A DNA stretch of 9,203 nucleotides from an uncultured Clostridia bacterium (GCA_947307505.1 CAMZJG010000027.1:1-9203); one strand, 5' to 3'; numbered from the stretch's first letter, positions 1 through 6,519 are shown. Made by a program: numbers and translations. The notes: generated by a model from the sequence alone, not told the origin.

Positions 1-26
1 CCCTCAAAGAGGGAGCCTGAACGGTA

Positions 27-56
27 AGACCCGGTTATTTGCCGGGTTTCTTTTTT
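27..56 (+). terminator. Rho-independent terminator of an upstream unit
   Basis: An 8-bp stem (27-34 with 42-49, containing ACCCGG/CCGGGT and one G-T wobble) closes a TTATTTG-type loop and is followed by C and six T (51-56). The T run lies only on the + strand side, so it ends a transcript entering from the left edge whose gene is outside the window. A small extra stem, CCCTC-AAA-GAGGG, lies at 1-13. Confidence 0.85.
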
Positions 57-65
57 GCCCTGCGT

Positions 66-82
66 GTTGACATGATGTAAAC
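66..82. promoter_or_regulatory. BlaI-type dyad operator A over the -35
   Basis: The 17-mer is GTTGACA-TGA-TGTAAAC. Its halves are inverted copies with one mismatch in seven. It covers the -35 hexamer of the ABC operon promoter. The same dyad, with the same 3-bp centre, recurs at 99-115, 4877-4893 and 4901-4917. An ACA...TGT core is characteristic of operators bound by BlaI/MecI/CopY winged-helix repressors. That the local repressor (4497-4862) binds here is inferred. Confidence 0.75.
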
Positions 83-95
83 ACTGTGCTATCCT
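67..95 (+). promoter_or_regulatory. Sigma-A type promoter of the ABC transporter operon
   Basis: A perfect -35 TTGACA (67-72) and a -10 TATCCT (90-95) are 17 bp apart. TG one base before the -10 (87-88) gives an extended -10. Transcription would start near 102, about 45 bp before the first gene. The -35 lies inside one dyad operator and the start site inside a second, so the promoter is probably strong but repressed. Confidence 0.8.
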
Positions 96-98
96 GAT

Positions 99-115
99 GA
101 CGACAAGATGTAAAC
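99..115. promoter_or_regulatory. BlaI-type dyad operator B at the start site
   Basis: The 17-mer is GACGACA-AGA-TGTAAAC. The right half is perfect to the shared consensus and the left half matches at four of seven positions. Its centre is 33 bp (about three helical turns) from that of operator A, so two repressor dimers could sit on the same face. It covers the predicted transcription start. Confidence 0.65.
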
Positions 116-146
116 AATACCTTGGGATCGCAAAGGAGGCGCGTTT

Positions 147-992
147 ATGGGCAGGCTGATCCGGTGCCAGCTGTATGTCATTCTCCACAGCAAGGGAGCG
201 CTCCTGCTCCTGGCGGTGTCCCTGGTCCTGTGCTGGGTCTTCCTCAACGACGGAGGAGACGCCGTACGGGACGTACCATCCATGGAGAAGGAGATCGCGG
301 AGCGGGCGGAACGGGATTTCGATTACCTGGGTATGGTGAAATCCCACGCGGACCTGGAGGATGTGGCGGACCTGGAGGAACTGGTATCCATCCTGCGGCG
401 GCGTCAGGTCATGGGAGTCCCGGACTTCACCGTGAACGGGATGCTCTTTCTGCTCTTCTTCCTGCCGGGGATCACCCTCACCCCGGGGCTGGGGAAGAGC
501 CGGGGGATGGGCCGGGAGCTGCAGGCCTATGGCAGGACGAAACCCCTGCTCAGCCGGATGCTCCTGAGCGGGGCCTTCTGCCTCCTGCTGAGCACGGGGC
601 TGTTTTTTCTCGCCATCCGGATCTGGACGGACCCCGGCGCAGCGGCGCCGGGGCTGCTTCTGCGGTATTGGGTCATCGTGCAGTTCTATGTCCTGGCCCT
701 CCTGTGCTACAGCTATTTCATGCACACCCTCTTTCGCCGCGCTGCCGTGGCCGCCTCGGTGATGATCCTGGCGGAGGCCGTCCTCCATGAGATCATCCCC
801 GGCCTGCGGATCTTTTACCCCATCAGCCTGCTCCCTTATTACAACCAACAGGCCTATCTGAACACCGCCGGTCTGCTGGGGGCGGACTGCCCGGCCGGGA
901 CCTTCCTGACCTTCTGCGGCGTCTGCCTGCTCTATATCGTGACCTGCCCCATCCTGGCCATCCTGCTTTTCCGGCGGCGGGAAGTGCGGTAA
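147..992 (+). CDS. ABC-2 type transporter permease (first of two)
   Basis: This 281-residue protein is predicted to be polytopic, with about six hydrophobic segments near residues 17-34, 98-113, 137-157, 172-194, 199-217 and 253-275. A charged loop of about 60 residues (38-95) lies between the first two, presumably outside the cell. The tail FRRREVR is basic and should be cytoplasmic. This is the layout of ABC-2 type membrane subunits such as those in bacitracin, lantibiotic-immunity and other efflux systems, but I recognise no specific family signature. The start is supported by AAAGGAGG at 132-139, seven bases before the ATG. It is the first gene of the operon, 16 bp before the ATPase gene, and its promoter carries two BlaI-type operators. 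The exported substrate is unknown. The class assignment rests on hydrophobicity and context; an exact function cannot be given. Confidence 0.8.
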   Translation: MGRLIRCQLYVILHSKGALLLLAVSLVLCWVFLNDGGDAVRDVPSMEKEIAERAERDFDYLGMVKSHADLEDVADLEELVSILRRRQVMGVPDFTVNGMLFLLFFLPGITLTPGLGKSRGMGRELQAYGRTKPLLSRMLLSGAFCLLLSTGLFFLAIRIWTDPGAAAPGLLLRYWVIVQFYVLALLCYSYFMHTLFRRAAVAASVMILAEAVLHEIIPGLRIFYPISLLPYYNQQAYLNTAGLLGADCPAGTFLTFCGVCLLYIVTCPILAILLFRRREVR

Positions 993-1008
993 ACGGGAGG
1001 ATAAGATA

Positions 1009-1806
1009 ATGATCGTGTTGGAAACCAAAGACCTCACCAAGGTCTACAAGGAGAAAGTGATCGATCTCCGGGATCGGCGGATCAATCTGAAGGATCGAAT
1101 GGAGTTCAAGGCCCTGGACGGGGTGGATCTGGCTCTGGAGTCCGGGCATATCTACGGTCTGGTGGGGAACAACGGGGCGGGGAAGACCACCCTCATGCGC
1201 CTGATCGCGGGCCTGGCCCTGCCCACGGGCGGGAGCCTCTCCCTTTTCGGAGCGGGATCGGAGAAAGAACTTTTCGCCGCCCGGCAGCGCCTGGGCAGTC
1301 TGATCTCCCAGCCCGCGGGGTACGAGGATCTGAGCCTGTGGCAGAACCTGGTGAGCCAGAGCATCCTTCTGCCCCATGTGACCCGGAAGGACCTGTCCGA
1401 TCTGTGCAGCCTGGTCGGTCTGGAGCGCAGTGCCCGGAGCCGGTCCCTGCGGAAGGCCTCCACCGGGGAAAAGCAGCGGTACGGTCTCGCCGCCGCCCTG
1501 ATGGGAGAGCCGGATCTCCTCCTTCTGGACGAGCCCATGAACGGCCTGGATCCCGGCGGAACCGCGGATACCCGGGACCTGCTGCTCCGGCTGAACCGGG
1601 AGCGGGGCCTGACCATCCTCATCTCCAGCCACCTCCTGGGGGAGCTGCACCGGGCGGCCACGGACTACATCTTCCTCCATAAGGGGAAGGTGCTGGAGAC
1701 GATCACGGCGGAGGAACTGGACCGACGCATCGCAGAGGAAAAGCTCCGGGACGTGGAGGCCTATTTTCTGGCTCTGGTGAAGAGCGCGAAGGAGTATTCC
1801 CTGTGA
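1009..1806 (+). CDS. ABC transporter ATP-binding protein
   Basis: This 265-residue nucleotide-binding subunit would power the two flanking permeases at the inner membrane face. Visible motifs are Walker A GNNGAGKTT (53-61), Q-loop glutamine 101, signature ASTGEKQR (150-157), Walker B LLLLDE (170-175, catalytic Glu175) followed by the D-loop region MNGLDP, and the H-loop His208 in SSH. The signature departs from LSGGQ: ASTGE replaces it, while the following KQR is kept. Related variation is known in BcrA/lantibiotic-type ATPases. A short basic insertion near residues 17-30 lies before the A-loop region. All hydrolysis residues are present, so the protein should be active. The start follows GGGAGG (995-1000) at eight bases. 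Its stop overlaps the GTG of the next gene, suggesting translational coupling. The ABC ATPase identity is secure; the drug/peptide-efflux subgroup is inferred. Confidence 0.95.
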   Translation: MIVLETKDLTKVYKEKVIDLRDRRINLKDRMEFKALDGVDLALESGHIYGLVGNNGAGKTTLMRLIAGLALPTGGSLSLFGAGSEKELFAARQRLGSLISQPAGYEDLSLWQNLVSQSILLPHVTRKDLSDLCSLVGLERSARSRSLRKASTGEKQRYGLAAALMGEPDLLLLDEPMNGLDPGGTADTRDLLLRLNRERGLTILISSHLLGELHRAATDYIFLHKGKVLETITAEELDRRIAEEKLRDVEAYFLALVKSAKEYSL

Positions 1807-2525
1807 GGGCCTGCCTCCGCTGGCAGCTCCGGGTGCTTTCCTGCGCCTGGTGGCTGCTCCTGCTCCTGCCGGTGCTGGCTCTGCTCCTGGGCTGGGAGGC
1901 TGCCGCCGTCCCTGCGGCCTATCTCCGCCGGGGCGCGGAACCGGATCCCCGCTCCGCTCTGGCCCTGGTCCTGGATGTACGGCATCTTTTCCCCCTGGCG
2001 GGGGCGGTGTGGGCGTCCCTGTTCATGGGGATGGACTATCACGCGGAGGCGCAGTCTCTGGCTCTGAGCCGGGGGTACCGCCTTGGCCAGGTGATCCGGA
2101 GCAAATATCTCCTGTTCCTCCTGGGCTGCGCCCTTGTCTCCGTAACGGAGCAGGTCTTTGCGGTCCTCACGGCGGCGCCGGGGGTTTCTGTCCTGCCCGC
2201 CGCCTTTCTGCTGCGCTGCTTCTGCCTGCGGCTTGCGCTGGATATGGGGATGATGACGCCTCCGGCGCTCCTCTGTCTGTTGGGGAGGGAGAACCTGTAT
2301 ATCCGGCTCCTGGGGTTGGTGTACGGCGTCGCCCTGTGGCGGCTCATGGGGAGCCATTATGCCCTGTGGCTGCAGTACGCCGGATGGGGGAGGGCGGAAT
2401 GGCTGGCCCTCTGGCCTCTGGCGGCGCTGATCGTGGGGACGGTGGGGTGCCTGGTCGATACGCAGGCCGTGCATATCCGGCGGATAAGGGGCAAGGTAAA
2501 ATTCAGTGGTTCCCGGGGAACATGA
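1803..2525 (+). CDS. ABC-2 type transporter permease (second)
   Basis: This 240-residue hydrophobic protein has about six membrane segments, near residues 12-34, 62-77, 102-122, 130-160, 165-182 and 200-218, and a basic tail (HIRRIRGKVK). The stretch after the second segment (residues 76-104, GMDYHAEAQSLALSRGY then a basic/hydrophobic run) resembles the coupling region of ABC-2 permeases, where a short cytoplasmic helix precedes the next membrane span. It starts with GTG, overlapping the ATPase stop by 4 bp (GTGA), and AAGGAG at 1789-1794 lies eight bases upstream. It is not closely similar to the first permease, so the transporter is probably a heteromer of two membrane subunits with an ATPase dimer, as in LanFEG-type immunity transporters. 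That parallel is structural only. No substrate can be read from the sequence. Confidence 0.75.
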   Translation: MRACLRWQLRVLSCAWWLLLLLPVLALLLGWEAAAVPAAYLRRGAEPDPRSALALVLDVRHLFPLAGAVWASLFMGMDYHAEAQSLALSRGYRLGQVIRSKYLLFLLGCALVSVTEQVFAVLTAAPGVSVLPAAFLLRCFCLRLALDMGMMTPPALLCLLGRENLYIRLLGLVYGVALWRLMGSHYALWLQYAGWGRAEWLALWPLAALIVGTVGCLVDTQAVHIRRIRGKVKFSGSRGT

Positions 2526-2558
2526 TTTGCGCTCGCGCATGAATGCGGGGCATGGGAG

Positions 2559-2600
2559 AAAAAGCACCGTCCATGGGTTCGGCCATGGACGGTGTTCCTG
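2559..2600. terminator. Shared terminator between convergent operons
   Basis: A perfect 12-bp stem, CACCGTCCATGG (2565-2576) with CCATGGACGGTG (2583-2594), closes a 6-base loop. Read on the - strand it is followed by C and five T (2563-2559), a good terminator for the sensor gene whose stop is 16 bp away. Read on the + strand the tail is only TTCCTGATTCCGTTTC, so it is weaker for the ABC operon. Confidence 0.85.
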
Positions 2601-2610
2601 ATTCCGTTTC

Positions 2611-4500
2611 TTATGCTTCTCCCTGACTCATTTTCAGGGCCAGGGCTTCATATGGGGCGTTTTCCTCCATCCAGGCCAGACCGTACATGTATTCCGTTTG
2701 CTCGCATTCCTTGAGCCAGGAGCACCAGCAGAGCCAGGCAGTCTGGTGGTACATGCCCGGTTCGATCCCGGCGGCCTCGCCCCCGGCCAGGTCCTGCACC
2801 AGCCGCCAGAGGAGCAGGTTCCGCAGCTCCTGCCTCTCCTCCTCCGGAGTGGGGTCCCGATAGTTTTTGGCGATGTCACCGTTGCTGGAATACTTCGTCC
2901 CCGGGTTTTCCATTTCCAGGAAACGGGAGAAGACCCAGCGCAGGGTATGATCTCCCAGATACAGCAGGTTCTGATAGGTCCCGGCTGCGCTGCGGAGCTT
3001 TTCCCGCACGTCTTCACCCGGTGCGGCCTCCAGCGCCGCGAACAGACGCTCCGCCAGGGCGGGACCGTTGATCCCGAAGCGCTCCACAGCCTGGGCATAG
3101 CAGCCTTGACGGAGCTTCATGGGCCAGCCTGCGGTCTCTGCGATCCGATCATAGGCGGAGACGGTAAAGGGGAAATGGGCTTCAAAGTCCAGGCCGAAGG
3201 CTTCCCCCTCCCTGGTGAACCGGTATTCCGTCAGGAGGTAAACCCCGCCGTCATTCCGGAAGCGAAGAAGGACGGGATTGGAGCCGCCCCCCGCATCTGC
3301 CAGCCGCTGCCCGTCCCAGGTAAACTCGATGTATTCGGTCTGGAGCCAGACCGTCGTCTCCTGGGCGTTCTCTTCCAGGGCCAGGACACCGTGGCTCTCG
3401 GCGGCAAAATCGCCCTTCAGGTATCGGCCGTCGTTTTGCTCCAGGATCGCCCGGTGGACGGCCTCCTCCAGCTGGGAGGAGAGAACGGGCTCCGTCCACT
3501 CCGGCGCGGCGGCCTTCGCTCCCCGGGGATCCGTACACAGGAACACCGCCGCGGCGGCGCAGAGAAGCAGGGGAAGAACGGTGAGCAGAAAACCGGGTGT
3601 TCTGTAGTTCATCACCGCCTGGATGCGGCTCTTCACCCCCGTTTCCCCGAAAGCCAGAGGACTCAGGAGGCGCCTCGTCCGGGGGCCGGAGCAGTCCAGC
3701 AGGGCGGAGGCATACCGTTTCCGCTCCGCCTCCGTAAAGCCCCGGATGACCCGCTCGTCGCAGCTGAGCTCCAGGTCCCGGCAGAACAGGAACCAGCAGA
3801 GCCAGAGGAAGGGACTGAACCAGAAGACGCTGAGGATCAGCCAGCCCAGGAGCTTCCACCAGGGGTCTCCCCGGCGGAGATGGGTCCGTTCATGCCGCAG
3901 CGCGGGTTCCCGCAGCGTTTCCTCCAGATTTGCCGGAAGGTAGATCCGGGGACGGAAAAGCCCCAGGATAAAGGGCGTGTCGATCCGGTCGCTGAGCCAG
4001 ACCCGTTCCACCAGACGGATGGACTCCCGCAGCCTTCTCCTCAGCCGGAGAAAGCTCCCCAGGGCATAGCCCAGCATTCCCAGGGTCCCCAGGAGCCAGA
4101 GGGGAGCAAGAGGGGCAAGGGGAGAGACCGGTTTGCCTCTCTGCGGCTCCACCGGGTCCAGCAGAAGAGCGGAGCCGTCCACCGGGGTATAGATCTCCAG
4201 CCCCGGAGCGTCTGCATCCCCGGCCTGGTGGAAGTATTCCACCTGCCCGGCCTCGCTCACGGGGATCCCCGCACCTCCCAGCACGGAGAGGGGGGAGGTC
4301 AGGTGCAGGGGCAGGAGAAGCCGCAGGGCCACCAACGCCCACATCAGGCAGCGTACCCATTTGGGTCCCCAATAGAAGAGAAAGCGCAGCAGGATCGCCG
4401 CAGCCAGCAGCAGGAACACCGCCCGGCTCCGGTTCAGCAGATCCAGCAGCACGGGAATGAGCCTTTCCCCCAGGCTCAGCCAGAGGGATACGAGGTTCAT
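2611..4500 (-). CDS. BlaR1-like M56 membrane metallopeptidase with atypical sensor domain
   Basis: This 629-residue protein has a BlaR1/MecR1-type N-terminal half: hydrophobic segments near residues 26-45, 50-68, 133-150, 215-239 and 304-322, and a cytoplasmic zinc protease with HERTH (203-207) and a downstream Glu244 in ELSCDER. In the family this protease responds to an external signal and triggers loss of the partner repressor. The part after residue 325 should face outside. It lacks a penicillin-binding domain layout: the only SxxK is SWLK at 594-597, close to the C-terminus, and there is no KTG. A segment LLYLGDHTLRWVFSRFLE (512-529) resembles, from memory, C-terminal regions of other clostridial M56 proteins. 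Cys591, Cys593 and Cys599 cluster near the end. The start overlaps the repressor stop (ATGA), with GGAGG upstream. Protease identity is firm; the ligand is unknown. Confidence 0.88.
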   Translation of the reverse strand: MNLVSLWLSLGERLIPVLLDLLNRSRAVFLLLAAAILLRFLFYWGPKWVRCLMWALVALRLLLPLHLTSPLSVLGGAGIPVSEAGQVEYFHQAGDADAPGLEIYTPVDGSALLLDPVEPQRGKPVSPLAPLAPLWLLGTLGMLGYALGSFLRLRRRLRESIRLVERVWLSDRIDTPFILGLFRPRIYLPANLEETLREPALRHERTHLRRGDPWWKLLGWLILSVFWFSPFLWLCWFLFCRDLELSCDERVIRGFTEAERKRYASALLDCSGPRTRRLLSPLAFGETGVKSRIQAVMNYRTPGFLLTVLPLLLCAAAAVFLCTDPRGAKAAAPEWTEPVLSSQLEEAVHRAILEQNDGRYLKGDFAAESHGVLALEENAQETTVWLQTEYIEFTWDGQRLADAGGGSNPVLLRFRNDGGVYLLTEYRFTREGEAFGLDFEAHFPFTVSAYDRIAETAGWPMKLRQGCYAQAVERFGINGPALAERLFAALEAAPGEDVREKLRSAAGTYQNLLYLGDHTLRWVFSRFLEMENPGTKYSSNGDIAKNYRDPTPEEERQELRNLLLWRLVQDLAGGEAAGIEPGMYHQTAWLCWCSWLKECEQTEYMYGLAWMEENAPYEALALKMSQGEA

Positions 4501-4862
4501 TTTCCTTCCTCCAGCCCGTCGATCAGGGCCCGGAGCTCCTTGACCTCCGCCTCCGTCAGCTTCCGGCGCCGGGTGAAAGCCGCCAGAAAGGCGGGGACAC
4601 TGCCCCCGAAAGAGGAGTCAATCAGCTGCTCGCTCTTTACGGCTTCATAGGTCTCCCGGCTCATGCGGGAACGGACGGTCCCCTCCTCCAGGGTGAAAAG
4701 ACCCTTATCGCAGAGGCGGCGGAGAACGGTGTACATGGTGCTGCGCTTCCAGCCCAGCTCCCTCTGGGCCAGGGCGGTCAGCTCGCCGGTGGAGATGGGC
4801 TCCCGGGACCAGATGAGCTCCGCGAAACGGGTCTCGATGAGGCCCATGGTCAGGTCAGACAT
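4497..4862 (-). CDS. BlaI/MecI family transcriptional repressor
   Basis: This 121-residue protein has the length and layout of BlaI/MecI/CopY repressors. A winged helix covers residues 5-75 with the recognition region GWKRSTMYTVLRRLCDKG (37-54), followed by a C-terminal helical dimer domain. It would repress by binding inverted repeats and be inactivated when the M56 partner encoded just downstream is triggered. I chose the ATG at 4862 because AAGGAGG lies seven bases upstream. An in-frame upstream ATG would put the Shine-Dalgarno and two operators inside the gene. In staphylococcal repressors proteolysis occurs at an Asn-Phe bond in the dimer domain; the corresponding stretch here reads SVPAFLAAFTRRR (88-100), with Ala-Phe pairs and no Asn-Phe. 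Two dyads at its own promoter suggest autoregulation, and two more lie before the ABC operon. Confidence 0.93.
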   Translation of the reverse strand: MSDLTMGLIETRFAELIWSREPISTGELTALAQRELGWKRSTMYTVLRRLCDKGLFTLEEGTVRSRMSRETYEAVKSEQLIDSSFGGSVPAFLAAFTRRRKLTEAEVKELRALIDGLEEGK

Positions 4863-4876
4863 GGAGATCCCTCCTT

Positions 4877-4893
4877 GTTTACAAGATATAGAC
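4877..4893. promoter_or_regulatory. BlaI-type dyad operator C at the blaI start site
   Basis: The 17-mer on the + strand is GTTTACA-AGA-TATAGAC. The left half is perfect to the shared consensus and the right half matches at five of seven. It sits between the -10 of the repressor promoter and its Shine-Dalgarno, covering the expected transcription start. Its centre is 24 bp from that of operator D. Confidence 0.7.
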
Positions 4894-4899
4894 AATTTG

Positions 4900-4928
4900 A
4901 GTTTACAGGATGTAGATAGGATTGTCAA
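4900..4928 (-). promoter_or_regulatory. Promoter of the blaI-blaR-like operon
   Basis: On the - strand there is a perfect -35 TTGACA (4928-4923), a 17-bp spacer and a -10 TAAACT (4905-4900, four of six to consensus). The start would be near 4893, about 31 bp before the repressor ATG. Two dyad operators overlap it, as expected for an autoregulated promoter. Confidence 0.75.
4901..4917. promoter_or_regulatory. BlaI-type dyad operator D over the blaI -10
   Basis: The 17-mer on the + strand is GTTTACA-GGA-TGTAGAT. The left half is perfect, the right matches at five of seven, and the core TACA-GGA-TGTA is fully symmetric. It covers most of the -10 hexamer and part of the spacer of the repressor promoter, so binding would block RNA polymerase directly. 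Confidence 0.75.
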
Positions 4929-4940
4929 GGGAAAGAACAG

Positions 4941-4977
4941 GAAAAAGCCCGGCCCGGGGGGTAAACCGGGTCGGGCT
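4941..4977 (-). terminator. Rho-independent terminator of the CYTH-kinase operon
   Basis: A 12-bp GC-rich stem (4966-4977 with 4946-4957, one mismatch) is followed on the - strand by a T-rich tail (4946-4942). It lies about 20 bp after the kinase stop and only about 12 bp before the -35 of the repressor promoter, insulating the two units. Confidence 0.88.
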
Positions 4978-4995
4978 GAAGGATGCGTATGCGTT

Positions 4996-5832
4996 TTATT
5001 TCCCCAGCTTTTTCAGCAGTTCCGGGATCAGGGCTTCGAAGTATACCCCGTAGCGGATGCCCTCGGGATCCTCCGCGGTGATGCGGATGCAGTCCGCGGT
5101 GTAGTCCGCAGCCAGACGCAGGCTCTCCCCCAGGGTGCGGCCCAGCATCAGGCCGCCGGTGACCACGCTGGCGAAGATGTCTCCGGTGCCGTGGAAAGAA
5201 GCCTCCACCCGGGAGTGGAAGTAGGCGTCCGTCTCCCCGGTCTCGGCGGAATAACTCATGAAGCCGATCTTCCCGGGATCGAAGCTCACCCCCGTGAGGA
5301 CGGCGGTCTTCGCCCCCAGATCGCAGAGCCGCTTCAGGGTATCGGAGACCTGCGCCTCCGTATAGGTCCCGGGGGCCAGATAGGGCCGGTCCAGCAGGAA
5401 GGCCGCCTCCGTCAGGTTGGGGAGGATCACGTCCGCCCTGCCGCAGAGTTTGGCCATCTCCAGGGCGAAATCCGGAGTGAAGCCGGCGTACAGGCTGCCG
5501 TTATCCGCCATCACCGGGTCCACCAGCTTCAGGGCGTTTTTGCCGAAGCGGCGGAAATAGTCCTCCACCAGGCCGAGCTGCCGCTTGGAGCCCAGATAGC
5601 CGGTGTAGACGGCGTCGAAGCGGAAGCCCTCCTTCTCCCAGTGGTCGGCGATGGGAGGCAGGTCCTCCGTCAGGTCCCGGAAGGTATAGCCGGAGAACAT
5701 GGTATGGGTGCTGAGCACGGCGGTGGGGACGACGCAGGTCTCCACCCCCATGGCGGAGAGGATGGGCAGGGCCACGGTGAGGGAGCACTTGCCCAGGCAG
5801 GAAATATCCTGAATGGTGATGATCCGTTTCAT
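4996..5832 (-). CDS. Pyridoxamine/pyridoxal kinase, PdxY/PdxK type
   Basis: This 278-residue ribokinase-fold enzyme would phosphorylate pyridoxal, pyridoxamine or pyridoxine with ATP in the cytoplasm, the salvage route to pyridoxal phosphate. Evidence is the overall length, the N-terminal substrate strand with IQDISCLGKCSLTVALPILSA (residues 7-27, split here only by its length limit in writing), DPVMADNG (105-112), the LPNLTEAAFL segment (137-146) and the catalytic FHGTGD motif (213-218, base Asp218). The order matches vitamin B6 kinases rather than sugar kinases or ThiD, though a ThiD-like specificity cannot be fully excluded. No key residue appears missing. It begins 9 bp after the upstream CYTH gene, with GAGGGAGA before the ATG, so the two are co-transcribed from the promoter at 6520-6548 and end at the terminator just downstream. 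PdxK and PdxY subtypes cannot be separated by eye. Confidence 0.88.
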   Translation of the reverse strand: MKRIITIQDISCLGKCSLTVALPILSAMGVETCVVPTAVLSTHTMFSGYTFRDLTEDLPPIADHWEKEGFRFDAVYTGYLGSKRQLGLVEDYFRRFGKNALKLVDPVMADNGSLYAGFTPDFALEMAKLCGRADVILPNLTEAAFLLDRPYLAPGTYTEAQVSDTLKRLCDLGAKTAVLTGVSFDPGKIGFMSYSAETGETDAYFHSRVEASFHGTGDIFASVVTGGLMLGRTLGESLRLAADYTADCIRITAEDPEGIRYGVYFEALIPELLKKLGK

Positions 5833-5841
5833 GGCTCTCCC

Positions 5842-6471
5842 TCAGCGGCTGCGCATAAGGCGCAGGGCCATCTGCTCCCGGGAGAGCTGGACGGTGGACA
5901 GACCGAACCGCTCCTGTACCTGCTCGCAGTAATTCAGCAGCAGTTCCACATCCCCGAACAGCAGCTCGAAGAACAGATAATAGGTGGGCTGGCGCTTATC
6001 ATCCACCACCAGCTCCCCATTGTCGAAATCCATGCTCACCCGGGTGCGGTCCGGCAGGTACAGGGTGGTGGACAGGCGATGGGCGACGGTATCGAACCAG
6101 TGCCGCAGGGGGGCGGAGGAAGCGGTCTCCCGGAAGGACTGGGGCGCGCCCCGGAGCATCAGAGGCTCCACCATATCCCCCTCCTGCTCATAAGGGGCCA
6201 CGTACTGGATCCCCTCGTACAGACCGGGGAACTCCCGCCGAAGGCGGAGCCCCTGCTGCAGTTCGATCACGGGGATCTGCCGGGAGCGGGTGACGCTGAG
6301 GCTGAAGCCCCGGCTCATGAGGGACCAGTTATCCGTATCGTAGAATTCCAGGCAATGCTCGCTGCGGCTGTAATCATCCTTCACATACCGGAGGATGAGG
6401 TCGTCCCTCAGCAGTTCATTGAGGAACTGGGCGTCCGGCAGCGTATACTGTACGCGAACGACGCTGGGCAT
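5842..6471 (-). CDS. Degenerate CYTH-domain (triphosphate tunnel) protein
   Basis: This 209-residue soluble protein has the strand order of the CYTH fold: HCLEFYDTDNWSLMSRGFSLSV (39-60, written here only as the YDT-x4-L-x2-RG-x-SLSV pattern), RVSMDFDNGEL (144-154) and YYLFFELLFGDVELL (164-178). Active members (ThiT-like thiamine triphosphatases, class IV adenylate cyclases, RNA triphosphatases) carry an N-terminal ExExK strand that binds metal and triphosphate. Here the equivalent strand reads VVRVQYTL (4-11), with none of these acidic residues, so catalysis is doubtful. I chose the ATG at 6471 because AAGGAGG ends eight bases upstream; a longer reading from 6495 would bury that site in the coding region. 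It is first in an operon with the B6 kinase. The family call comes from pattern recognition and is moderate. A binding or regulatory role is possible; the function is unknown. Confidence 0.65.
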   Translation of the reverse strand: MPSVVRVQYTLPDAQFLNELLRDDLILRYVKDDYSRSEHCLEFYDTDNWSLMSRGFSLSVTRSRQIPVIELQQGLRLRREFPGLYEGIQYVAPYEQEGDMVEPLMLRGAPQSFRETASSAPLRHWFDTVAHRLSTTLYLPDRTRVSMDFDNGELVVDDKRQPTYYLFFELLFGDVELLLNYCEQVQERFGLSTVQLSREQMALRLMRSR

Positions 6472-6519
6472 TGCGCGCACCTCCTTGTTCAGCATGGGTA
6501 TCTTTGTTGCTTATCCTTC

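Noticed and set aside
2820..2832. SxxK (SWLK, residues 594-597 of the sensor) as a penicillin-binding active site
   Set aside because: It lies about 30 residues from the C-terminus, whereas the acylated Ser of BlaR-type domains is early in the domain with later SxN and KTG motifs, which are absent.
2698..4650. A 650-codon open frame on the + strand, antisense to the sensor and repressor genes
   Set aside because: It has a proline/glycine/glutamine/arginine-rich translation without domains, no promoter or Shine-Dalgarno, and exactly covers two clear genes on the other strand. Long antisense frames are expected in GC-rich coding DNA.
4863..4928. Upstream extension of the repressor by 22 residues to an ATG at 4928
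   Set aside because: The extension would encode the Shine-Dalgarno, both operators and the promoter; 121 residues from 4862 fits the family length.
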